Shown here piece after piece: positions 31,398 to 41,697 of a stretch of 64,000 nucleotides of DNA. The notes beneath the pieces were generated by a model. It searched no databases, was not told the origin of the DNA, and saw only the letters and a list, made by a program, of their open reading frames with translations. The first letter of the stretch is position 1. Each line of letters begins with the position of its first letter. Origin of the DNA: Marinomonas rhodophyticola (GTDB lineage Bacteria > Pseudomonadota > Gammaproteobacteria > Pseudomonadales > Marinomonadaceae); the NCBI RefSeq assembly GCF_026113935.1, contig NZ_JAPEUL010000007.1, forward strand, positions 744,001 to 808,000, given 5' to 3'. A program made the translations under genes and the position numbers.

Positions 31398-32762
31398 ATG
31401 AATGGTTTTAAGACACCCATTGCTGAATTAACCGATTTGTACTCTGAAAAAGATGATATTTCTTTACCCGATATTGAGCAGCATGTCCTATGGCGAAATG
31501 CGTATTTTCAGCACTTTTCGAGTCGGGCCGCATGGCAGCAATATCGAGCTGTAATCGATGATCCGCAGTTAAAGCATTGGTGCGAAAAAGAAAGTGGAAA
31601 TGCTCAATCACTTATCGACTGTCGTGGCTGGAAAGTTTTTAAGGATGCAATAGAGAGAGTCTATAGATACCTTATGAGCGAGGGTGTTGCGCTTGAAAGA
31701 GCCACCGTGACATTACCAGTGATTTTAAGTATCGAACAGCATGCCAAGGAAGAGTTCGCCCGCGGCGAGGCATCATTGTGTATTTATATCAGAATTGATT
31801 TCAATACGGGCGCACAAATGTGTTTGCAGTCAAAAGAGCGAATGGCTGTAGAAATAGAATGCGGTGCTATGCATATTGTCAGTGGCTATCAACGGCATCG
31901 TCTTGCTGGAAAGGGGGTTGTGATGGCTTTTCAGATTGATCTCCCGTCGATTTCAAGACCAGACGTGTTGAATACGACATATGAGTCACAGGATAGCTTA
32001 AACGACGAATGGATATTTTACGCGGCGGTTGCTCAACCGATTCATCATCCTCTTGTTAGTTTTGAATGCATCAAAGAGAAAATTGATTGGCTAGAACATC
32101 GGGCATACAAGCGTTATCGTCGTCTTGAATGCCCTGTTATAAAAAAATATCTGTTGGAAAACGCTAACCCACAGTTTGCCACCCAAGCAGAAAAAGATGT
32201 TGTGAGAGGCTATGGCAATCAGACAAATACAGTTGAGTCGAATCGTTTTCATCTAAAAGAACATATTCTGGTGCTGACGGAGCTTCAGTGCTCAGCATTA
32301 GTTCAGTTTATTGATGACAATATCTCTTCCGCCGTCATTGATAGTGTTGATGATTTTCCTGAATATCAGGTCGATGTGTCTTTCGAATTGCTTTCCCAAT
32401 TGGTTGGAAAGGAAACTTGTCAGACCATTCTTGACCTTCCTAACGTGCTTGATAACTCGCTTTCTCATAAGCTATCGTCTCAGCTCGGGTATTCGCTATT
32501 TCTTCGCCTTTATTCGGAAGAAACAAGGCCATTAATACCTTTTCATCACGATATTTGTGCTTACACCTGTGTCATTGCCTTGAACGATCAATCCGATTTT
32601 TCCGGTGGCTATTTTGTGATGTTAAATGGCGATAATCTAGAAAGGGCAGCTTGGAAGCAAGGAGAGGCCTTGCTTCATTCGGGTAATCTTGTTCACGGAG
32701 TGAGCAAAATGAACGCGGGAAAACGTTACTCACTGGTAATGTTTACCAACTACCTTGACTAA
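31398..32762 (+). CDS. 2OG-Fe(II) oxygenase (prolyl-4-hydroxylase-like C-terminal domain)
   Basis: 454 residues if translation starts at ATG 31398, which has an AAGGAA site seven bases upstream; an in-frame ATG at 31371 lacks one. The C-terminal ~110 residues carry the iron-binding triad and co-substrate Arg of a P4H-type oxygenase: FHHDICAYTCVIAL, then LLHSGNLVHGV and KRYSLVMF. The N-terminal half is unassigned; a segment there (CGAMHIVSGYQRHRL, then VVMAFQI) resembles a degenerate second oxygenase core. The gene is divergent from the other oxygenase-like gene and shares its 140-base promoter region. It is convergent with the TfuA-YcaO gene. Function beyond hydroxylation of an unknown substrate is unclear. 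Confidence 0.78.
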   Translation: MNGFKTPIAELTDLYSEKDDISLPDIEQHVLWRNAYFQHFSSRAAWQQYRAVIDDPQLKHWCEKESGNAQSLIDCRGWKVFKDAIERVYRYLMSEGVALERATVTLPVILSIEQHAKEEFARGEASLCIYIRIDFNTGAQMCLQSKERMAVEIECGAMHIVSGYQRHRLAGKGVVMAFQIDLPSISRPDVLNTTYESQDSLNDEWIFYAAVAQPIHHPLVSFECIKEKIDWLEHRAYKRYRRLECPVIKKYLLENANPQFATQAEKDVVRGYGNQTNTVESNRFHLKEHILVLTELQCSALVQFIDDNISSAVIDSVDDFPEYQVDVSFELLSQLVGKETCQTILDLPNVLDNSLSHKLSSQLGYSLFLRLYSEETRPLIPFHHDICAYTCVIALNDQSDFSGGYFVMLNGDNLERAAWKQGEALLHSGNLVHGVSKMNAGKRYSLVMFTNYLD

Positions 32763-32915
32763 AAATGCTTGAACCTGTAGTAAGTCGTGCCTTTAGGCCG
32801 ACAAAAAAACCACCACGACAAGTTACGTCTTAATGCTTGATTGAAGACGCTAGGGTTAATAAATCATCGGTGATGCCTCCTTCGCACCTATTTGAATAGA
32901 TATTTGAACAGCGCT

Positions 32916-35304
32916 TTAAATAGCGGTTCGAATGAGGCTTTCATCTAAGATGTGTTCTGCTTGAATGGCTATTTGGTCGGCGTAGGCCATCAGCAGCGCC
33001 TCGCGTTCTATCCATTGGTCAAATTGTTGGGTGGTGAGTGTTAAGGCCTGAATTTTTTGGCTCATCTTCTCAAACTCTACTCTGTTATCTTCTGAGATAC
33101 ATTGCCAAGCTAAAGCTACTTTATGAAAGGCAGGGCGAATCCAAGGTTTCACGTCTATACCAAGCTCCTGAGCGCGTTCTAAGGCAAGGACTCTTAGCTT
33201 TGCTGGTAGCTTGTCTTCTTCCAAGTGCTTAATTGGTTCTGTTGGGCTGGGCAAGTTAATGTCAATTTTGGGTTGGCGTTGTTTAACCACATCATTGATC
33301 AGGGTGTACCAAGCATCATTTTCTTGCAGTACATAACTGACGGTTTTTGCTGCTAGAGTGTTGAGGTCTATCTTGGCAATGTCTTTGAGCAAGTGAATAG
33401 CGTCTAGTTCTTTCAAAGATTGGCTGTGTTGTTTTAAAAATAGGCGCAATGCTTCTAGCTTATCAGAGGCTATGCCTTGGGTAGAGTGCTGGGTGGAGAG
33501 CAGGTCTTGGGCAAAAGAGCATAATTGCGTGTGTGTGCGTTCTGGATACCAGAGGGATTTGAGTTGTTTTTCAAGTATCTCTGCCTGTGCATGGGTAAGT
33601 ATTCCTTCGTTGCAGGCGCCAGCAAGGTCGTGGCGTAAATCCACCATGGCTCTTGATACCAACATATAGTTCAGCTCGGCGGGACCGTGAGTAAGCGCCA
33701 CTTCATCATCGTCTTCGTATTCACCGCTGGCATAGCGCTCATATATTTGCCCTGAGCCGACCATGCCAAACACATTTAACTCAGCGGCTCTTAACGCCCC
33801 CATACTAGAGCTGCCGTAGACATGAATACCAATGGACATGGCGTGAAGAATTTCTTTATGCCAGACTGCTGGCACCGATTCGAAAAAACCATCAATCAAG
33901 ACGATGATTTGCGGCTTGTCTAAGGTGGCAAGGTAAAGATCGCCTTGTTTCGCTGGTGGGCGAACATCGGCATTGGGCAGGATCTCTAGGGCTTTTTTTC
34001 GGCTAAGAGAAGGGCCTGCAAAGACAATCACGCTTTCCTTACTTTGGCTATTAACGATTTGTTCTCGGCGTTTCTGATGTTCTTGTCGCTCTTGGTTTTC
34101 TTGTTTTAAAGAGAAGTTCAGCGCCCGTTGCCCAAAAACATAACCCAATACATCGTGTATGCCTTCCAAACCGGGAGCGATAACGCGCACAACGGGAATA
34201 TCAAATTCGGGCTTGGTGAGGTCGATCATAATAGGCGCAGGCAGATTGTGTTTTTTCAGTTGAGCAACCAGCAAAGCCAAATCTTCTTCTATGGTGTCAT
34301 GCAGCCAAGAGTCTATGTGGTTGAAATCAATATAAGAAGGGGTATCCATTAGCTCTGAACGGACTAACTCTTGGTACGCCATGTTTTGACGAGATTTATA
34401 GTCTTTTAAACTGGCATCGTCACGGGAGCCAGAGATCAGGGTTAAGCGAGTTTGCACCGCTTCTGTGATGGCGCGCATTATGGCCACATGTTTATCAAGA
34501 TGAGTGCCAGAGCCAGACATAGGGTAAAGAGGGCGATGCTGGCTTTCTTGTCGATTAATAATGGTGCAAAGAAAGTCGGAATATTCAGGTCCGAGGTGAC
34601 ATTCCACACACTCACCATGACATCCGCGTCTTCAATTTGCTTGATCAGCGCTTGAATCGTTGCATCAGTAATGCTGGACAAATCCACCTTTTGCTTGGCC
34701 TGTTGGTGTTTGGGTAGCAAGGACCAGAGCGTCATGGCATCCCGTTCAATTAATTCGCATAAGGCGTGGCTGGTGGCTTCTTCGCGAGTATTGCCCGATG
34801 CCAAACCATTGGTACTTAACTGAAAGCAACCACTACCAGGGGCAGGGGTACGGTAAAGTCACAGTGCACCAGATCATAAGGCACATACACCTCTGCTCCG
34901 GATTCTAACTCTTTTCCTGCAACCCAAGGACGTTTTGTCTCGGGTGAAAAGGGCATCACATTCATTCTGGGGACTTGAGCCACATCCACCACAGTATGAG
35001 ATTTGGACAACTCGGTGAAGTTGGTAAATCGCATCGGCAGGTCGATGTGTTCCGCATGATAGGTTTCGATGGCCTCCATCGCGGCCGAGGCCTTGGCTGC
35101 CGCCACGGATATGCCCTTGCCTTGGGAAACGGCGACCGCTTTTGCATTAGGGCGACACGCGGTAATCACAGGAATACCAATATCATCCAGCCCAGTGACA
35201 TTGGCGAGACGGGTAATGCCCATGGCCGCCAAGTGAGGCTGTATTTTATTAAGTGTTTCTTCAGGGGAAACTGTACGATGGGTGCCAGTACGATAGGTTT
35301 TCAT
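32916..35304 (-). CDS. YcaO-TfuA fusion protein (peptide thioamidation type; two frameshifts)
   Basis: The N-terminal ~420 residues form a YcaO cyclodehydratase-type domain (SQGKGISVAAAKASAAMEAIE; EATSHALCELIERDA), which uses ATP to activate a peptide backbone carbonyl. From about residue 430 a TfuA domain follows (VIVFAGPSLSRKKALEILP; PAVWHKEILHAMSIGIHVYG; SSMGALRAAEL). YcaO plus TfuA is the pair that installs backbone thioamides, in thioviridamide-type RiPPs and in McrA thioglycine. Breaks near 34833 (CCCC to CCCCC) and near 34516 (CCC to CCCC) are repaired by one base each. The start overlaps the 67-residue upstream gene as ATGA. There is no other RiPP enzyme nearby except the two oxygenases. 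Confidence 0.85.
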
Positions 35305-35504
35305 AGCCTGTGTCCTTGCGTAGAAAGCTTTTTAGACGTTTGTCCTTTCCCTAGATTATTTTGGAAATGGTATAGCCTTGCTAGATCTTGAGGAGAATAA
35401 CCTTGCCTAAGGTCTAGAGGAATGGGGGGAATCTGTAGGCTTGCTTGTTGCTGGCGGTTTATTATTTTGATATGAGGCATTTGTAATGGATTATCCTTTA
35501 TCAT
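35301..35504 (-). CDS. 67-residue peptide coupled to YcaO-TfuA, possible precursor
   Basis: Starts at ATG 35504 behind AGAAAG and stops at TGA 35301-35303, overlapping the YcaO-TfuA start as ATGA. Such coupling is what a RiPP precursor or small partner would show. It has no Cys. Residues 34-54 (QGYSPQDLARLYHFQNNLGK) remind me strongly of the start of the S53 (sedolisin/kumamolisin) catalytic domain, but no catalytic region follows in any frame. It may therefore be a remnant of a lost S53 gene rather than a peptide substrate. I cannot tell which from sequence alone. Confidence 0.6.
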   Translation of the reverse strand: MIKDNPLQMPHIKIINRQQQASLQIPPIPLDLRQGYSPQDLARLYHFQNNLGKGQTSKKLSTQGHRL

Positions 35505-35612
35505 TATCTTTCTATTTGCTTATCGCTGATTCTATTTACAACGGGCCAGACTTTTTTATTAAATTTAGGCGGATTCGTTAAATGGAGTCCGCCTTTGGTG
35601 CTTGATATTAAG

Positions 35613-36401
35613 TTAAGATTTGAATGTTCTTAAGTTAGCTACATAACATGTGGCGGGGATTGCTCCAACTGAACCAAATTCAATATTATGTTTGGTAGTG
35701 GAACCTGACCCAAGATCCTTTGGATTAATTGCTCCTGCCTGTACTTGAGCATCGCCATAATAGGTTTTTAGGTGTTCAATGGAGATGTCTTGATGAGTTG
35801 GTGGCGTTTTAGGCACGACTATATACTGATTAATTTCTTCTGCACGAATGTAACTGACGCAATAACTATAGCATTCAGTGCTAGAGCGCGTGTTGTCCGG
35901 CTTTTGAAAGAAGGCTACATATAAATTCGCCTCTTTTGGCACAGCTTTTAGTTGGCTTTGCTTGTCTTTAGGTACAGGAAGAAAGGTGTTAGTGGCTATT
36001 GGCAGAGCGCCATTGGGGATGGGCGTATCAGCGACGGCTGGAGCGGTGTCGGCGATTTGTATCATATTAAGACGACTCATTTTCAGCTGGCGTAAATCGA
36101 GAAAATAACCCGGTTGATAGGTGTCTGCCGGATTGATTCCTGAATTTCCCGCGGCTTGTTCTATATTCCATGGAATCACTTTGGTGACTGCAGGCCCCAT
36201 TAGATTAGCAGGATAAACCCCTTCCTTGTTTAAAAAGAAGCGTTGAGCAAAGGTGCCATCGACATTGACTTTTTCGATAATGCGGGATTCGTCTGAGTAA
36301 AGCTCATAGGGCAGGTACGCAATGCTGTCTTCTGCTAGCATGACATAAATGTCATTCATGGAAGCAATGGCTTCATCGCTAAGGTTTTGTAAGTCTGACA
36401 T
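35613..36401 (-). CDS. 262-residue protein of unknown function
   Basis: ATG 36401 is preferred because of the AAGGAAAAGG ribosome site directly upstream; an in-frame ATG at 36425 overlaps the kinase stop as TAATG but has no such site. The protein is soluble, Pro- and Thr-rich in the middle, with two Cys (ECYSYCVSYI) and a C-terminal strand-rich part. The N-terminal ~35 residues (LQNLSDEAIASMNDIYVML) form a likely helix of the kind seen in leader-like regions. No domain recognised. It lies between the kinase gene and the small peptide gene, so it may be a substrate, scaffold or immunity-type partner of that module. Confidence 0.65.
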   Translation of the reverse strand: MSDLQNLSDEAIASMNDIYVMLAEDSIAYLPYELYSDESRIIEKVNVDGTFAQRFFLNKEGVYPANLMGPAVTKVIPWNIEQAAGNSGINPADTYQPGYFLDLRQLKMSRLNMIQIADTAPAVADTPIPNGALPIATNTFLPVPKDKQSQLKAVPKEANLYVAFFQKPDNTRSSTECYSYCVSYIRAEEINQYIVVPKTPPTHQDISIEHLKTYYGDAQVQAGAINPKDLGSGSTTKHNIEFGSVGAIPATCYVANLRTFKS

Positions 36402-36424
36402 AGCCTTTTCCTTTTTTAGGTCCA

Positions 36425-39400
36425 TTAAAGAAGCCGATGTTCGGCCGCGGTTTCGGTGAGCTTCTCGATGAGAGAAGTTCGTTGAGAAATATTATTAATA
36501 TCAGACAGCAGCAAGAGTAGCTGTTCGATAGTCTGTGGAAAGGGAACTTGTCTCGGGTCAAGTAATATTGTCGCAAAATTGGGAACTTGATGAATGTGTT
36601 TATCCGCAAAGTCATTATTTACACCGCATAGCGCGATAGCCTGTAAATGAGATAACCATAAAAATGGGTATTCTAAGCGTGTTGTCACATCATTCCATTG
36701 GATTAAGCATTGTGCCAAATAGGTTGCTGCTTGTTTGTATTTTTTTTGTAAAATAGCTCCAGGCTAGATTAGCTAACGCGACGGCAACATAATCATCCAT
36801 TTTAGTTTCATGGGCTAGTATTAATGCTTTCTGTGCAAAATCTTGTGTTGAATTTATATTATTCAGTAACCGATAAGAAACTGAAAGGTATGTGTAGCAA
36901 CGTGTTTGAAGAACTTTATCCTGATTCGCTTTAGAAAAATCAAGAGCAGTATGTAATATTTTTTCAGCTTCAAAATACTCATTGCAAAGATTTAAACTAA
37001 AACCAAGAACAAAAAGAGCATTGGATAGTATTCCTTTATCATTGCATTTTTTTGCATATTTTACAGAGTTTCTAGCAATATCTAAATCGTCTGATGTAAG
37101 TCTATAGCGTTTATCTCTAAACTGTATATGTAACTTGTCATCATAATATTTGGCAATTTGCTTATTGTCCCCAATGATTTGAATAACAGGTTCAACTTCT
37201 GAAAAAATCAACTTCATTTCATCAGTATTTCCTAGCCAATAATGCACATACAAGATGGCGCTTTGTATCTCTAGCCAAATTTTCCACCAGTCGGATTTTT
37301 CCGGCGTGTCTGAATGGGGCGCTTTTAATAGTGAAACATGAGCCGCTTGGTAGTGCTTGAGTGCATCATCATGTTGATGAACCACTTCGTAGGTTTTGCC
37401 GAGGGCGATTTGTGCCGAGGCTAAGGCTTGGTAGTTGTTTGCTTGTTCTAGAAGGCCGATGAATTCTTGCAGTATTTGTCTGGCATTGTCGTGTTGTCCG
37501 TCCCGAGCGAGGCAGTTGGCAAGGCCTTTTAGTATGGCTTTGAGTTGCTCTTGTTGCGTTTTTTTCTGCTGTTGCTCTGGGGCCATCTTTCGATGAGCAT
37601 TTAAGGCACTTTGGTATAGGTGTATGGCATCGTTGACGGCAAAGGTGGTTTCGGCTTCGCTGGCAGCTTGGTAGTAGTAGGCGCTGGCTTTGTCATGTTG
37701 CTGGGCTTTTTCATAGTGTTGTGCGAGGTCGGTGGCGACAAAGCGGTCAATGTTTTCTGTGGTATTGATAATGGATTCAGCAATACGTGCATGTAGCTCT
37801 AGTCGTGCCTTTCGCTCAATACTGTCATAGCCTGCGTCTCGTACCAAGGCGTGTTTGAACAGGTAACGGTCACCATCGACGTGACGTTGCTGGATAATGA
37901 GTTGGTTGTCGATCAGTTCTGCTAAGTCGTTTTGAACTTGCCGTTCGCTAAAGTGAGACGCGGCGATCAATAGATTGTAATCAAATTGGCGACCAATAGC
38001 GGCTGCTAGTTGTAAGGTGTCTTTGGCATAGATAAGGCCGTCGATTTTGTTTTGTATAGACTCGCGCAAGCTGCTGGGAATGTCATCGATTTTTTGTGGA
38101 TCAATAAAGTCGATAGTACCCTTTGTTAGCTGAACCAATTGACGACGCTTGAGCATGGAAACCAGTTCTTCAATGAAAAGCGGAATGCCATCAGTGCGAG
38201 CCACCAGTAGCGTCATTACTCGGCTGGCAATATTGGCCCCTTCAAACAGAGTATGAATGAATTCTTCTGTGGCAGTCTCTGTTAGTTGTTCGAGTGGAAT
38301 ATGGGTCAACGGATTATTTGCAAAGACGGCAGGGGCCGACTGGCGCGAGGTGGTGATAATGCCTTGTATCTTGTCTTGCTTTGCTAAATAAGCAATGAAT
38401 TCTACAGTGGTAGCGTCTGCCCAGTGAATGTCTTCAAAAATATAAACATGTTCTGCGGACTTGCTGGATTGAGCCGTTTGCTGCTGATAGCAGGTAAGAA
38501 TATAAGTCAATCCTTCAAATAAGAGGGATTTTTGTACAGTGGGTTCAAGACTGGATAACTGACGGTTTTCAATGTCATTAATGTTTAACCATGCAGCTAA
38601 AAGAGTGATGATTTCCGCTGTTGGTCCAGATAAATTCCCCTTTTCTATCAACTGAGTGAGTTGCTTGCCTTGGCTTTGTGGCTGCTCTGTTTGTTGCTGG
38701 TCTGTTTTTTTCTGGGCTATTCTTTCCTTGGCTATTTGTTTTTGGTTAAAGAGCGACGTTAGTAGGCGTTTTATAACGGATAGAATAGGAAAAAGAGCAT
38801 TGTTTTGGTGTTCTGGTAGTGCTTGGAAAATATGATGCGTTCGCTTGGATTCTAGCTGCCGGAACTCATGGATGAGACGTGATTTACCGATTCCCGCTTC
38901 ACCGTGTAAATGAATGATTCTGCTGTGGTTTGTGGTGTTTTCCAGGGCGCTGCGTAAAATGTCTAGCTCTGTGGCGCGTCCGATCAGTGGGTGGTTGTTG
39001 CGCACGCCACGCATAAAGCCAAATGCTTCTATGACGCGTTCGGCGATGAGTTGAGTGTAGTTTTGCTGTGCGCTTTTGTGTTCGGAAAATTGACGCTCGG
39101 AAAACTGATAGTAGTTGTCCAGTATGGTTTTGGTGTCAAGGGAGCACAGAATGCTTTGTCCTTGTGCCTGTAATGCTAGATCACTGGCGTGATGGCTGGC
39201 AAAACCATCGGGTACAGTATTGCCGCGTTTTAATAAGATGCCAGTGTGAATACCGATATTAAGCTCAAATTCGCAGCCGTGGCGGGCACTCATATAGGAC
39301 TGTTGTTTTTTGGTTAAGCTGATGATTTCCAATGCGGTGCGTGCGGCTAAACGGGCATCGTGATCAGTGGCAACTGGGTAGCCAAAGTAAAACACAGAAA

Positions 39401-40578
39401 ACCCCGTTAAATTGCCCACATGAAAGCCACCATAGCGCTGGGCGACATCGACGCATTGGCTGCGAGTGGCTTGAAATAGGGTTTCAACCACATCTGTGTC
39501 GGCGGTGTCTGTGTTAGCGATATCTTCTTCAAGGTTTTTGACGCGAATACGCAAGGCGAGGGTGGTAATTTGCTTGCGTTCTGTGGCTTGAGTGGCGTTG
39601 ACGGCTAAATGGTTTGGGTCGTCTTGACGTAATACTAGAGTGTCATCGAGGCCGTGGTTTTGTGATGTGACGGGTAGAAAACGACCTTCTAAGTTGTGGG
39701 TAATCAGTTCATTTAATTCATTGTAAAGGGCTTGGGCACTATTGATGCGTTCACTGGCATTTTTGCGTAAGCTTCTTTGCAGTAGTTGGCCCAGTGGATG
39801 TGAATGAAGGGCCGCCGGTATCGGCACTGGAATGTCGTTGAGGTGTTTATGATAAATTTCTGCGATGCTGGCACCATTGATGGCTGGGGCACCGGTTAAA
39901 CATTCAATAAAGACCAGACCCCACATGTAGAGGTCCGCACTGAAAGTAGTGAGTCTCACCGCGTAGCTGTTCTGGGGCGCAATAAGTTGGCGTGCCGATG
40001 GACTCTTGGGTGATGGTGAGGGCCTTATAGTCTTCTGCCCTTTGTCCTAGCGTGAGTGTACTGATGCCAAAATCCAATAGTTTTATATGATGCTTTGCCC
40101 CAGTCTGCAAGATCATGATGTTAGAGGGTTTGATGTCGCGATGAATGATGCCTTGCTGGTGGGCGTGTACTAGGGCGTCCAGAACTTGCAGCATAATGGC
40201 GTGTGTTTCTGCCACACTTAGGGCGCCATGTTGTTTGAGGTAATCGCTGAGTGAAATACCATCCACGTACTCAAAAACACTATAGAGAGTGTTGTCGTCA
40301 ATGCGGCCTTTATCCAGTAAGCGAACAATATGTGGATGGGACAGCTGGCAAACGAAATTACTTTCTCGTTCAAAGCGAGCCAATTGTTGCTGCCTGTGTT
40401 TCTGAGTGGATTGTGTTGCAAATTGGAGGAATTTTATGGCAACGGTTTGTTTGGTTTTTTTATGAATAGCCTTAAATACCGAACCAAAGCCGCCTTGACC
40501 GATTTTATGTTGTAGGTCATATTCTTCAGAGTCAAACTGAAGATGGACAAACTCATTCTGTATGGCAACCACCGACAT
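36425..40578 (-). CDS. Ser/Thr kinase - cyclase-like - AAA ATPase - TPR protein (two frameshifts)
   Basis: About 1,385 residues after repair. N-terminal Hanks-type kinase: GQGGFGSVFKA (P-loop), AIKFL (Lys), HRDIKPSN (catalytic), LDFGIS (DFG), GTPTYCAPEQLRGE. Next a degenerate class III cyclase-like region (LTGFSVFYFGYP; ELNIGIHTGILL), then an ATPase module (LHGEAGIGKSRLIHEF; VYIFEDIHWADATTVEF), then ~500 residues of TPR-like helices. The architecture is that of AAA/TPR sensor kinases in large signalling systems. Slips near 39945 and near 36753 (eight A residues that should be seven) split the gene into three pieces; the join at 36753 gives KKYKQAATYLAQC. The gene follows the FHA gene by two bases. 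Confidence 0.82.
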
Positions 40579-40580
40579 AG

Positions 40581-41627
40581 TCAGTGTGCTCCTAACATTG
40601 TTTCTGACAGAGTTCCTTTGATTACTTCTACTTTAGATGTATTCAGCCTTACTTCCCCATCTTGAAGTTGCAATAACTGACAAGCATCTACACCGCTAAA
40701 ATTGACGGTGTCACGAATTCTTGTACGTAGGCGATGAAGTCGAATGCGAGTGTTGTCGGGTTCGATGCCAAGTGCTTTAGAGAGATCATCTAGGTTAATC
40801 CAGCCGCAATGGCATTCCGAATAGCCTTGGTTTTTATCAGCGATGGATTTGCGAGCCAAACAAAGCAATAAATATAATTGGCTCTGAATACGGTGACCTT
40901 CGATCACAGAAGCGCTTTTACTATCCTTTATGTGGAGTTGGATTTCTTCTTCATTATCAGAAACATGTAAACTTAATTCGAGATCATCAAGCGATTTAGC
41001 GGTTGGCTTATTTTCAAAGGTTTGGTACTCGATTCGATTGCTTTGTAGGCGATAAAGCGAGTCGTTAATGCAAATACAGTGGCCATCTTGGATGGCCTTG
41101 CTTTCTTCTCTTTCATCATCATAAATAATGTACCAACCTTCATTTTCATAAAAAAGATTAAGCGTTTTTTCTACCGATGTGACAGGTCTTTCAAGGTAGA
41201 TTGCTGCTTTATTTCGTTCCATGCTGACTAATACATCACAGGGTTTAAGGTCATTTACCATGATGAAAGCATCACCCGTTTTAGAAGATAGAATAATTTT
41301 GTCTGATTCGTGTAGTAGATGTGGTTGCTCTTTGAGGATTTTGTTGTTGTTGAGCCAGACGCCATTCTTACTTCTGTCCTCTATATACCAGTTGTTGTCT
41401 TGCCAATAAATAATGGCATGAATACGCGAAATATCAGCGCCAGCCAGATTAGTGTGGCATTCAGTTGAACGGCCAAAGGTATGGTAAGGGCGTAAATGAA
41501 TGCATTGGCCAGTGGAGGAAAGCAGAGTGCCGCTTTTAATAGAGGAAATTGAGGAGCCTGACATTTGGGGCAGGTTGGTTACGGAACAAGAAGCGCTAAA
41601 AACTTTATTGATATTAGACATGGTCAT
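40581..41627 (-). CDS. FHA-domain protein with C-terminal winged-helix-like domain
   Basis: 349 residues. An FHA phospho-peptide-binding domain is clear near residues 45-105 (FGRSTECHTNLAGADISRIH with the conserved GR-S-SRxH, then DRSKNGVWLN). The C-terminal ~110 residues resemble an OmpR/SARP-type winged helix (GWINLDDLSKALGIEPDNTR, then IRLHRLRTRIRD, then LQLQDGEVRLN). Adjacent to and cotranscribed with a Ser/Thr kinase, it is probably the phosphorylation-responsive output of that kinase, perhaps a DNA-binding regulator of the island. The intact frame starts at ATG 41627 with GGA eight bases upstream. Confidence 0.8.
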   Translation of the reverse strand: MTMSNINKVFSASCSVTNLPQMSGSSISSIKSGTLLSSTGQCIHLRPYHTFGRSTECHTNLAGADISRIHAIIYWQDNNWYIEDRSKNGVWLNNNKILKEQPHLLHESDKIILSSKTGDAFIMVNDLKPCDVLVSMERNKAAIYLERPVTSVEKTLNLFYENEGWYIIYDDEREESKAIQDGHCICINDSLYRLQSNRIEYQTFENKPTAKSLDDLELSLHVSDNEEEIQLHIKDSKSASVIEGHRIQSQLYLLLCLARKSIADKNQGYSECHCGWINLDDLSKALGIEPDNTRIRLHRLRTRIRDTVNFSGVDACQLLQLQDGEVRLNTSKVEVIKGTLSETMLGAH

Positions 41628-41678
41628 TAATCCGTTAAATGCGATAGCTAGGAGTTAGTATTAATTATTTTTTTCTCA

Positions 41679-41697
41679 ATACAACTTTAAGTTGTAT
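41679..41697. promoter_or_regulatory. Perfect 19-base palindrome upstream of the FHA-kinase operon
   Basis: ATACAACTT-T-AAGTTGTAT, arms of nine with one central base, 52-70 bases upstream of the FHA start. Neither side has a T-run, so it is not a terminator; a dimeric regulator operator is more likely. It may control the FHA-kinase operon (minus) and possibly nnr (plus). Confidence 0.5.

Noticed and set aside
32763-32915. Possible hairpins between the oxygenase and YcaO-TfuA genes (CGTCTT/AAGACG and GTCG/CGAC arms)
   Set aside because: Arms are short and no T-run follows in either direction; not enough for a terminator call.
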